This document shows, one piece after another, positions 11,130-21,008 of a stretch of 64,000 bases of DNA (positions are counted from its first letter, which is position 1; each line of letters opens with the position of its first letter). The DNA is from Tetrapyrgos nigripes. Its lineage: Eukaryota; Basidiomycota; Agaricomycetes; Agaricales; Campanellaceae. The notes under the pieces were generated by a model. The model worked only from the letters and a program-made list of their open reading frames with translations. It did not search any database and was not told the DNA's origin. The position numbers and the translations under genes are program-made. The DNA lies in NCBI GenBank assembly GCA_013368315.1, contig JAACJM010000037.1, forward strand, positions 372,001-436,000, given 5' to 3'.

Positions 11130-11548
11130 CACTGGAGGCAAATCCCTGTAAATCATCTGCCACACAGAGGTATTACAGTGACCTTACAACAAGTCATTCA
11201 ATAAGTAATCCACCTTGTATTACAGAGGGATTACAGAGAGAAGAATTTTCCAGAGCAATGCTGTAAGACTGCTGTAAGACAAGTTGTATTACAGGGACAT
11301 TTCAGAGGCCAAATCCCTGTAGATCCGGTGCCCTACATAGGGATTACAGCAAACTTACACCAAGCCATTCAACAAGTATTCTGCCTTGGATTACAGAAGT
11401 ATTACAGAGAGAAGAAATTTCGGGAGCAATGCTGTAAGACTGCGGTAAGACAAGTTGGATTAAAGGAACATTTCAGAGTGACATGGTGTCACAGTAATAC
11501 ATTAGGTAATACAGCGAAGAAATACAGAAGTATTTCAGTGTGACAAAA
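11130..11548 (+). repeat. Left terminal inverted repeat of the KDZ element
   Basis: It pairs with 28,030-28,388. It contains short subterminal repeats: GGATTACAG/TATTACAG variants, two copies of GAGCAATGCTGTAAGACTG, and a GTGACA-TGGTGTCAC hairpin before the array. The left copy has about 60 bp (near 11,177-11,238) absent from the right copy, apparently a local duplication. Confidence 0.85.
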
Positions 11549-12712
11549 GTGCGCAGGTTGTGTCCAGAGTGCGTGCAGATTGCATCCAGGGTGTGCGCAG
11601 ATTGCATCCAGGGTGCGTGCAGGTTGTGTCCAGGGTGCACGCAGGTTGCGTCCAGAGTGCACACAGGTTGTGTCCAGAGTGCGCGCAGGTTGCGTCCAGA
11701 GTGCGCGCAGAGTGCGTCCAGGGTGCGCGCAGATTGCTTCCAGAGTGCGCGCAGGTTGTGTCCAGGGTGGGGCAGGTTGTGTCCAGAGTCCACGATGCAT
11801 GCAGGTTGTGTGGTTGTGTCCAGAGTGTGCGCAGGTTGCTTCCAGAGTGTGTGCAGGTTGCGTCCAGGGTGCGTGGAGATTGCATCCAGGGTGTGTGCAG
11901 ATTGCATCCAGGGTGTGTGCAGGTTGCGTCCAGAGTGCGCGCAGATTGTGTCCAGGGTGCATGCAGGTTGCGTCCAGAGTGCGCGCAGGTTGCGTCCAGA
12001 GTGCGTGCAGGTTGCGTCCAGATTGCACGCAAGTTGGGTCGAGAGTGCACGCAAGTTGCGTCCAGTGTGCACACAGGTTGCGTCCAGAGTGCGCGCAGGT
12101 TGTGTCCAGAGTGCGCGAAGGTTGCGTCCAGCGTGCGCGCAGATTGCATCCAGAGTGCATGCAGGTTGCATCCAGGGTGCATGCAGGTTGCGTCCAGAGT
12201 GCGCGCAGGTTGCATCCAGGGTGTGCGCCGATTGCGTCCAGGGTGCGCGCAGGTTGCGTCCGGAGTGCGCGCAGATTGCGTCCAGGGTGCGCACAGGTTG
12301 CGTCCAGAATGCGTGCAGGTTGCGTCCAGAGTGCGCGCAGGTTGCGTCCAGAGTGCGTGAAGGTTGCGTCCAGTGTGCGCGCAGATTGCGTCCAGAGTGC
12401 GTGCAGGTTGGATCCAGGGTGCACACAGGTTGCGTCCAGAGTGCGCGCAGGTTGCGTCCAGGGTGCGTCCAGAGTGCGCGCAGGTTCTGTCCAGAGTGCG
12501 CGCAGGTTGCGTCCAGAGTGCGTGCAGGTTGCGTCCAGGGTGCACACAGGTTGAGTCCAGAGTGCGCGCAGGTTGCGTTCAGGGTGCACACAGGTTGAGT
12601 CCAGCGTCCAGGGTGCACGCAGATTGCGTCCAGGGTGCGCGCAGGTTGTGTCCAGTGTGCATGCAGGTTGCGTCCAGAGTCCACGCAGATTGCGTCCAGG
12701 GTGCGCCAGGCA
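11549..12712 (+). repeat. 22-bp minisatellite, left arm
   Basis: About 50 head-to-tail units with core GTGCGCGCAGGTTGCG followed by TCCAGA or TCCAGG. Most differences between units are CG to TG or CA. Because 22 is not a multiple of 3 and the unit makes no stop, long open frames appear on both strands with a 22-residue period; these are not genes. A variant block with a CCACGATGCATGCAGG stretch lies at about 11,789-11,816. Confidence 0.95.
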
Positions 12713-12775
12713 CTGCTGTAGTACAATTAATAAATCATACTGGCCAGTCCATACGATGATTTACAAATCCTACTG

Positions 12776-14434
12776 GGCCAAGTATCACCTTTTCCTGGCC
12801 CTTCCCCGCCGCTTCCCGGCAGTCATCGCTTAGCACCGCCGCTTCCTGGCAGGCACCGCTTAGCATGGCAGTCCACGGCAACCATGCCTTCCGATCCTTT
12901 TTTCCCACATTCTCGCCTGAGTACTTACTGGGTGATTTTCATACTTAGCACCCTTATCCACCTGCCATTTTTGGACATAGATACACATCCATTTTCAGAT
13001 TAGCACCCATTTTCCGATCCTTTTTTCCCACATTCTCGCCTGAGTACTTACTGGGTGATTTTCATACTTAGCACCCTTATCCGCCTGCCATTTTTGGACA
13101 TAGATACACATCCATTTTCAGATTAGCACCCATTTTCAACCGGTCAATTTCTCGACTTAGCATCCGCAGCCTTTTTCCTCCTTCCCAGTTTCCCTTTCTC
13201 ACATCCATCCTCCAATTACTTACCTAATACCCAACCTATCAACGTCAGATATCTCGTTTTCAAGGGCTCGGTCTCAACTCGGTCTGTTTTCTTTCTCTCT
13301 CATTTTCATATTAGCACCATTTTTTCAACCTGCCATTTTCAGACTAGCATTCTTCGTACCAGTTGCCTTACGCTGTGCTGTTACTGTCTCTCTCATTCAC
13401 TCCACAACCGTTTCCTTCGTTGCCAGTTTCCCTTCCTTACATCTTCAATTACACACCCTACCGGCATCAGATATCGTTTCCGAGGGCTCAGTATGTGTTC
13501 TCTTTTTCTCTTCCTCAAAAAACTGACGTCTGCGACATCACCGGCAACGTAAACGACAGCTCCGCAAACTTTTCAGCTCCAAGACTCCCCAACCACCATC
13601 ATCCCTCTTCCTTTGTTTTTATCCTCCCTCGCTCTCAAACGTCCCTCTCGAACATTGAAGGCACCAGACAACCGCAACATAAACCAATTCCCAATCAGAA
13701 AAATAATACCGAGGAATTGTCACCAACAAACCGACGCCACTCACTGTTTCCCCATGCGTCCCAAAAATTTTAACTCTCGCATTTTTTTTTCTTCACTAAC
13801 TTCCCCTCGCCCTCAATACCCACAGAATTGGACGCTAATATTTTTGTTTCAATGAAAAACGACCGTACTGAGGATTTCTTTCGCCAGCAGACTGACGTTA
13901 ACGACATCAAAACAACGGCTCCCCAAAATTTTGCTCCGTCTTTCCCCAATCACCTTCATCCCTCTCCCTTTGTTGGTACCCTCTCTCCTATCCCCGAGTA
14001 AGTTTTTTTTTCCGAGTAGGGACTGGTCAGTTGGCTAATTTTTAATTCATTCTCCTTTGCGCCACTGGCAGGTTCGCTTACGCATACTACAAGTTCACGC
14101 CACATCTTAGGTTAGGGACGGGGCAAGCATTCCGAATGGAGATAAGTATAGGTAAATAGGAGACTTGTACATAGTATAGCGTGCAATGAGAACCTGGGCT
14201 CCTTGAGTATATTTGGACTATGTAGTATGCAATTTTCTGAGCCGAGATAATTTCACAGGGAGATCTAATTCTTGGCACATAATAGTTCAAACGTTCAAAG
14301 AACTAGAAAATACTGATAAGCACAGTACATCAAAGTATAAAAGATAAAAGCTCAATGATATAGCTCAATGAAAAACACGCAAGATAGACATTACAAGCAG
14401 AAGAGATAAGAACTAAAGCAACAACTCTGCAATG
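12776..14434. other. Repeat-rich, pyrimidine-rich non-coding segment inside the KDZ element
   Basis: No exon recognised. A perfect-looking 123-bp tandem duplication lies at 12,892-13,137. More diverged direct repeats follow: CCAGTTTCCCTT with CAGATATC at about 13,180-13,290 and 13,420-13,500, and ACTGACGT with CCCCAA-CACC at about 13,520-13,620 and 13,890-13,990. TTAGCACC recurs many times before 13,330. The region lies just inside the left arm, downstream of the minus-strand accessory gene. Confidence 0.55.
12892..13137 (+). repeat. 123-bp tandem duplication, two copies
   Basis: Copies at 12,892-13,014 and 13,015-13,137, beginning CGATCCTTTTTTCCC and ending GCACCCATTTTC. I see a single difference (ATCCA versus ATCCG before CCTGCC), so it is recent. 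Confidence 0.9.
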
Positions 14435-17400
14435 TCATGCTTGGCCCTGGGAGCGAGTGTTTCGGCGTTTGATATCACGCCCCGCATCGTCATCGTCATT
14501 GTCAATATCGTTTCGCTTGCGCCGAACGTTACGAAGTCTAAAAAGTAAATATTAGCGAAAAATTGAAGGACGTAGGTTTTGAGTTTACCCACCTCTTTCC
14601 CTTATTGAGCCCCTTTAAGGCGAAGACAACGTCCTGAGCAGTATCCACCCATGCTGTGTCGAGACCCTCTAGTTGATGTTGCCGCCACCAAACAAGGCAC
14701 ATGAGAATCGTTACTACGCCACCTGTACCACATCTGTCTAGCGGTTCCCAGTCGCCGGACCCCGAAGTTCCGGTTATCCTGAAAGTGACCTTGTCACGCT
14801 CCCTCCAACCAGGATTAATTGAGGACCACCAGAGGAGAAAGTCGTTGGTGAAGTCAGTCAGCTTTGAGTTGGCCACTTCTTTAGGTGTCAGGGGTCGAAA
14901 TAGCTTGCCATTCTTGAACCATACTCCCACAATGGGAGGTCGACCCACAGAACTGAAGCACGAATTCTAAAAAAACCAATCACCAATAGAACTGGTATCA
15001 AGAGAGTGAATGTACATACCCTTGGATTTTCGTAAGAATGCCAGCGTTCAAAAACCGCCCACTCACGCAGTAACTCGGGCCCGACATTGCCGGCATCACG
15101 AAGGTTTAGTTCAAAGTAATCCGCCGCTTGACACATCCACATGGGCCAGTCCGGACTTCGGTCCAGGTGGAAATCAGGATCTCCATCGTCACCAGACTCG
15201 TCAATTATGGATGTCTCTCTAAGACTCGGAGCAGCCACGTCAGGAACTGTGACAGCGACAGGAGCATCAGGAGACAATGAGCTTGAATGGGGGATCAAGG
15301 ATGTGGAGCTGGGTTCTTGGTGATGATTGTCTTCAATTGGGCCGCTAATAGGTCCTGCTGTTATCTCCGTTTGGGAAAGACGACAACCAGCAGTGATGGA
15401 GTCCATATTGGTAGGAACAGCCAGATCAGCAGTCTTCTCCAGCTGGGCGGGATCATTTTCAGAAACAGAAAGACTGACAGCAGAGTCCATCTTGTGAGAG
15501 GAGCTATCACCAGGCATAGGAAGATTTGAATTGATCTCCGAGTTCATCTCGGCAGAGGGGTTATGACTGTTGGGTTCGCATGCTGCAGTGGCAGTTCCGT
15601 TCGTTGAACTAGACTTGTCAAGTTCTGCTTCTGGACCTATACCGTTGCCACTGATCCCAGTTCCGTCCTCTCTAATGACCCCAAGACCTATATCATTGCC
15701 ACTGGTCCCAGTTCCATCCTTCGTAGTGACCTCAAGTCTGTCGTCCGCAACAAGCGTGTGATCATTGTCCCCGTCATTTGATCTGCTACCGATGGCACTG
15801 TCAGGCTCCAAGCCAGCCTCTGATGACGCCAATTCCTTCCTCGCCTCCTCAACATTCATAGCGTCCTCCATATAGCAACCATACTCCTTCGTGATATCGA
15901 CCACATTGCGAGTGAACTGTATGAGGTTGCCACCTGAAGCTGCTGAGTCCAGAACCTTGATCACCTTCACCAGGTCCTGCGCAGGAATCCTCTTCAGTCC
16001 CTCGATCACTGTGTTGGACAGCCAGCCCTCAGGAAGTCGAGAAAGCAGCGTTGCAAGGTTGGCTGGCATTGGTCGCACACGGACACTGCGCCTTAGTGGA
16101 CCAGGGTTAATATGATCCGGATCGGTTTCCACCCCAGAAGATTCTGCCTCGGATTCTGCTTCGTTATTTCTAGAAGCCCCCTTCCCTGGCCGTTTACGTC
16201 GGCTCTGATTCTTCTTCTTCCTTCCCGTCCCTGCCCCACCCGAACTTATCTTCTCTGCCTCCCCTGTTGGGCATTCCTCTTCAGCGTCAAATGACAGCAT
16301 CCTTGGATCATCAACCGGATTTGGAGCTTTGTCCGAAGGCAATGCTGACGTAGTCGTCTTCAAACCATGGGTCAAATTGGTGGGGGGTATAGAGTCTAAT
16401 GAGATGATGAGATAAGTATCCAGTTAGTTACTTGGTTCAGAATAAGATACCAACACTCACTTGTTGCCGTTTCTAGCAGAAAATCCATAAAGTAGCCAAG
16501 TACCTGGCTATTGAACTCATCCTCCTTGAACTTGTTGATCTTAGTAGACAGGGGTTGGCCATTCCCATCCTTCATATTCTCACAGCTATAGCTAGAGCTC
16601 GGCATTAGAATCATTCCACAATGCAAAGTGAGTACATACACGGCAAGATCAAACTTCTTCGTCCCTGGCGCAGGAGCCCGTCCACACACCAAGAAGGAAT
16701 AGTATCCCGTATGTGCCGACACAATATCCACCATTGGCTGAGCAACTAACCCGATGTGTTCACGACACCTACAAAGTAAGTCCATCTTTAAAAAACAATA
16801 AACAAACTTGAATTGAGGACAACTTATGTAGCCTGGATGATGGGATCGCTGGATGCCTCTGCTGCGATAGTCTCCCCGCTGACCAACGCCTTGGCTTTTT
16901 CGACCCTTTTACGGTGATCTTCCTGATTTTCTCGCTCCACCTCCTTCTGTACCTCCTCCGACTCGTTTTTCAAAAGCTCCTGTGCCACTAAGCACTTGTA
17001 GTGCATTTGATACCGCCCAGGTACGTCCTCATTCCTATACTTCTCATCATACGCTTCCTTCACCTTTGAGGCAAATTTCTCCTGCTTCATGTAGAACTGA
17101 TATGTGCTGATCCCCTTCGTACTCTCCTTGCCGATCTTCTTCATATGGGTGAACCAATTTGTAAACGGATTTCGAAGACCATTAGTCGTATTTGCCGCCA
17201 AGCGATTGGAAGCAAACCAAGAACGTATAGTCTGCTCAACAGATGGTTAGGTCACCATCGTACTCATAGATACTCAATTAGATACTCACTTTCCAGTGGG
17301 TTTGGTTATTGGCGTAATCCTGCTGAAGTTCCCGTCGCCTAGTCTTCAAATCTTCGAGTTGCTCCACTGATAATTCTTTGAGCAGCTTCTCAAAACCTTC

Positions 17401-17814
17401 CTCCTGTCCACCATCCTGTGAGCCATCACCAGCATCCGAGCACCCTGTCGAACTTGCCGGCATGCCTTGGGTTTGGTCACTGTTTGAATCAGCGGTGGAA
17501 CCACCAACTCCATTGGAAGCAGACGCGTTGTCCACAACTCCTTGAGACGTGTTGATGGGACCAAGGTTTCCGGTAGTGCTGGCATTGGCCTTCGACTCAA
17601 GGTAGGTGATGAGTCTAAACTCCTCTGGTTCCTCATCCATATGGTAAGGGAACTCTTTGAACCAATCATTGATGGCGGTGTTCAGAAAATTGGTTTTCTT
17701 CTTCTTGTCTGTAATCTTCAAATACTCGTCGAGTTTGACCCGGAGCCATGAGTCAGCATCTGAATTGTAAGAGCTAGGAGCACCTCGCAAGCGGTTGGAC
17801 TTGACTTTTGGCAT
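14435..17814 (-). CDS. KDZ-element accessory protein, about 1033 aa, six exons, function unknown
   Basis: Exons 17814-17290, 17231-16833, 16785-16461, 16395-15020, 14966-14593 and 14537-14435; phases agree throughout. It starts MPKVKSNRLRGAPSSYNSDA with an N-terminal helical block (WLRVKLDEYLKI, NDWFKEFPY). Next is a TIRSWFASNRL motif across the first splice, then a Glu/Lys-rich coiled-coil-like region, a conserved-looking CREHIGLVAQPMVDIVSAH block, a long acidic/Ser-rich linker with RKKKNQSRRKRPGK, a WPMWMCQAADYFE block, and a basic tail RNVRRKRND ending GQGQA-like. The basic clusters suggest nuclear targeting. It sits beside the transposase on the opposite strand. Oddity: intron 2 needs a GC donor (16,832), otherwise a TAA ends the frame at 16,824. 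The family is common in Agaricomycetes but I know no function. Confidence 0.7.
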
Positions 17815-17963
17815 ATTTCGATGGAAAGAGAGTGAGGGCTTGGTTTTTAAATCAACGTCTCATTTTAAATTGTTCTTGTTTGTCATCGTCCCTGGGTACA
17901 TCTTATCTTATCAGTTGTCAGTTGCCATTTTCATGGCCGCTCTTAACATATAATGCGACTACC

Positions 17964-18779
17964 TTAAGACTCTTTCTGGTATCTAAGTTTGAGATGAGCG
18001 TGCAATGATTTCAACTCTCTGACCCCCTCCAAAACAGCGCAATGGAGATCTTCTGTCCATCCCAAAAGCTGTTGTGTAGCAGCTGACAGTCCTTGCACCT
18101 CCTTTAGCTCGGTACACACCCCTGAAGCCTGCAGAATGTCGTTTTCGTAGCAGTGAAGCTGACACAAGAGATTACCGAAGACTTCTTCATTTCTGTCCAG
18201 CATTTGGGTCCCGCTGAGCCCCGAATCCAACTTGTGCAAGCAAGATGAAAATAACATCTCAAAATAAACATCTCGAGTGGGCTTCAGCTTCGTCTCCACA
18301 GCGTGAAATGCGCTACGTGCCCGTTGTGTCACGTCTTTGAGACATTTTCTATATGACCTATCAGGTTAGTTATGTATAGAAGACATTCAGTGAGACATTG
18401 TATTCGGACACACTGATCAATCCCCTGCCTGAGTTGGGACTTGGCTGCAATTTCGATCTGTTTCTTCTGTCTTTTCAAGGATCGTTCCAAGCGCAGTTGG
18501 TCTCTGCATAAGTACACAGTTAGCTAGGTCAGATACTTATTAAGTTACCATTGCCACTCATTGCCACTTACTGCTGCTGTGCTATTTCCAGTTGATCCTT
18601 TCGGTATTTTAGTCGACGACCCTCGTTTACTCTCTCTGTGTTTCTTAAGATATAAGTAGTACCTCAGGTTATGAAGCATAGAGACTGAGAAATACACACC
18701 TTTGATAGTATCTGGCACTTTTTATACGATTAGCGGCCAAGCATTCTTGCTTGGAGTGATATAACTTCGGTCGAGGCAT
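17964..18779 (-). CDS. 208-aa basic/coiled-coil protein carried in the KDZ element
   Basis: Four exons: 18779-18700, 18643-18572, 18503-18414, 18348-17964. Introns of 56, 68 and 65 nt, all GT-AG, with the exons summing to 627 nt. The N-terminus MPRPKLYHSKQECLAANRIK is followed by SARYYQRNTERVNEGRRLKY and a Gln/Arg/Lys-rich helix (QLEIAQQQDQLRLERSLKRQ), resembling a short basic DNA- or RNA-contact region running into a coiled coil. The second half (QRARSAFHAVETKLKP, GWTEDLHCAVLEGVRELKSL) is predicted helical. The basic-then-helix layout recalls bZIP proteins but no heptad of Leu is clear. It is encoded tail-to-head with the 1033-aa gene, 149 bp apart. Confidence 0.65.
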
Positions 18780-19672
18780 GAAAGTATGAGACAAGATTAG
18801 GCAGACCCTTATGAAAAATTCAGTTCGTCTGACTTTTTCATTTGGTCGTCTAAACACCAAATTTTGAGCAATACTATTTGGTTTTCATACATAGCCTCAT
18901 AAACTCATGTTTTCGGACTTCTTTTGGTCCAAGGTGTGCCTGCATAAGCTCGTCGTTCTTGGGCCTGTAGCTCATGGTCCGTGCGCAGGCAGGCAAAGTG
19001 TGCCGCCATATGTATGAAATCATCACTTCTCCTAGTACAATCCACTCCGATCTTGTCCTTGGTCCAGTAGGTCCTGTACGTCTGCTTATGACCCAACTAA
19101 TCAATGATGCAGGATGCGCATCTCTCACTCGACTACGACTAAGAAAAATTTAGGGCAGAATGGAGGGTTGGTGGACTTACAAATTGGTGAACAGTATGTC
19201 TTGCCAATCATTCTTAAAACGACGTGATATTCATTCCCCTATCTTCAACTAGATTTATTGATACCTCTTTCACTACCCAATCCCTCATGAACATCTCACT
19301 TTCCCTCCTCCAGGGCTTGTTGAAACCTGTGTATGAGGATTCTCAGCATAGTATCCAAGCTCGATCCTTGCATCCCGGTGGACCTAGCACCCCTGCAAAG
19401 TTGTAGTCTCTCGTGTTCATGTATGCTCATGTGTCTACATCTGTCAATTTCGCTTGTTGTGAAGCCGCCACACGGAGGCCGCCACTTCACACAAAAATTT
19501 TACAATCACAATTCGTCATTGGGACCTGGGTTTTGTTCTTGCGTTCCCAAGAATGGATAAGATTGTTCGGAACATTCTATTTCTCACTACGACGTAACGT
19601 GGAAATCTACGTACAGACAATGTTGTATTTGTATAATAGTGACTTTGATCTTTCTTTGGCGCATCCACGTTG
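18780..19672. other. Divergent intergenic region of the KDZ element
   Basis: It separates the two minus-strand accessory genes from the two plus-strand genes and so probably contains both promoters. On the minus strand 18,905-19,096 reads open with TDHELQAQERRAYAGTPW, which could be a stray exon, but I could not tie it to splice sites or a family. Confidence 0.4.
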
Positions 19673-20607
19673 ATGAAACGCCCCAGCTCTAGCTCCTTCG
19701 AACTCTGGGAGCAACTTGAAGACATGTCCGATGCAATGGAAGAGATCTCTCTCTCAGAGGCAGCCACTGAACCCAGACCTTCTTGCATCCCCCGACTCTT
19801 TGATAGCCAGTCATCGGAGACGAGGAAACATTTCAAGGTGAAGAAGTGGTACAATGTTTACACAGGTAACACTCCAGGATGCTACACCACATGGTACTTC
19901 CCTATTTTTTTGTTTCGGATTGACACTAAATTTTTCATTCAGGGCTGATGCTAGTGCTCGCACCCAGGAGATTCCTGGCGCCCGGCACGAAGCGTTTAAA
20001 AAATATGAGGATGCATTGCATGCTTGGCGACAGAATTGTCTGGCTGTGCATGTGCATGATCAGGGTTTTGTCGATGGCACTGTACTCAAAGGACTAGCAC
20101 CGGTACTTGAGGGAACATCACCAACATCACCAGAGCCTCCTCGAGCATGTACGCCCCCCCCGTATCAGTCTACCTTTCGTTATGCTTCAGATGGCAAGTA
20201 TTTCACTCCTCCAAGTTCACCTGCTACCGGGCCGTTGCAAGCATCGTCTACGCAATCTCCGTCTAAACGGAGAGTCGGGCAAGCTATGTTTGGTCCTGGA
20301 TCCCCGGCCCGTCTTCCCGAACGCCACTCGCAGGTGAATCCTGTTCGTTACTGGGCTATCAGTGTGAATGGTCAGAAAACCATAGCCACCACTGTGTAAG
20401 TAAATTTGAATATTACCCTCCAGGTTAAAATCCTATATTCTAATTGGTTTTTTTTTTTGCTACAGGGATCATGCTGATGATATCGTTGAGGAAGCTCAGC
20501 TACGAGGTGTGGATGCTGTCATCAAGCAGGTTGCATCAGTACGAGAGGCTGAGGAATGGTTTGCACTACTGGAAACTGCAACCGATGAAAGCCAGCATGG
20601 TGACTAG
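19673..20607 (+). CDS. RNase H1 N-terminal (viroplasmin-like, hybrid-binding) domain protein, 271 aa
   Basis: Three exons: 19673-19893, 19943-20395 and 20466-20607; introns of 49 and 70 nt, GT-AG. The first splice makes KKWYNVYTGNTPGCYTTWAD with SARTQEIPGARHEAFKKYED and ALHAWRQN: the Y-V-x-G-x-x-P-G-x-Y-x-x-W and F-K-x-x-A signature of the RNase H1 hybrid-binding/Cauli_VI domain, which grips RNA-DNA hybrid or double-stranded RNA. The C-terminal part (RYWAISVNGQKTIATTV, then VASVREAEEWF) looks like a second, degenerate copy. No RNase H catalytic domain is present. A Pro/Ser-rich linker (APPYQ-type and SPSKRR) joins the two. It lies 401 bp upstream of the transposase gene on the same strand. 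Confidence 0.75.
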
Positions 20608-21008
20608 ATTTCTGAATTGGGACTGTCACTGCTGAGTTGCATTGGTCTGAGAGGTTGAAGAATGGTCAGCAAGGTGACTAGATTTCTGAATTGAAATGTA
20701 CATATATGTATTTTTCTATGAATTCACAAATGCACTGTCAACTTGAATTTACATGATCCGAAATGCATTCAAGAAATCAAGAAGAAATACAGGGTACTAA
20801 CTGCAGTGAGGAAACAAGATCTTTCGTATGCCACCCAGATTTTTTTACCTTTTGACGTAAGGTTATCCAGGTTGATCTTGCGCCACACGCATTGCAGCAA
20901 AATGCCAAAAAAAATCACATTGCACGTTGTGAGATTACGCTATGTAGCTTAGGGGAGAGAGACTTCGGATAGATTGGGCCTCTTTCTCCTCCTCGCTGTA
21001 TCACCCTC
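20608..21008. other. Spacer between RNase H1-N gene and KDZ transposase
   Basis: The end of the upstream gene is partly repeated here: GGTGACTAGATTTCTGAATT occurs at 20,600 and again near 20,670, each preceded by a GAGAGG-TGA-GAATGGT stretch. Otherwise AT-rich, presumably terminator of one gene and promoter of the next. Confidence 0.5.

Noticed and set aside
11549..12712. Possible CRISPR array
   Set aside because: Units abut without unique spacers and the genome is clearly eukaryotic.
11473..12760. Open frames of 250-420 codons in the left 22-bp array
   Set aside because: Same periodic artefact as in the right arm.
13363..13855. Plus-strand ORFs left of the accessory gene
   Set aside because: They lie in pyrimidine-rich degenerate direct repeats; the repeated peptide reflects repeated DNA and no splice-consistent gene could be built.
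20444..20635. ORF across the last intron of the RNase H1-N gene
   Set aside because: The spliced frame (20,466-20,607) explains the segment and continues the domain; this ORF is in another frame.
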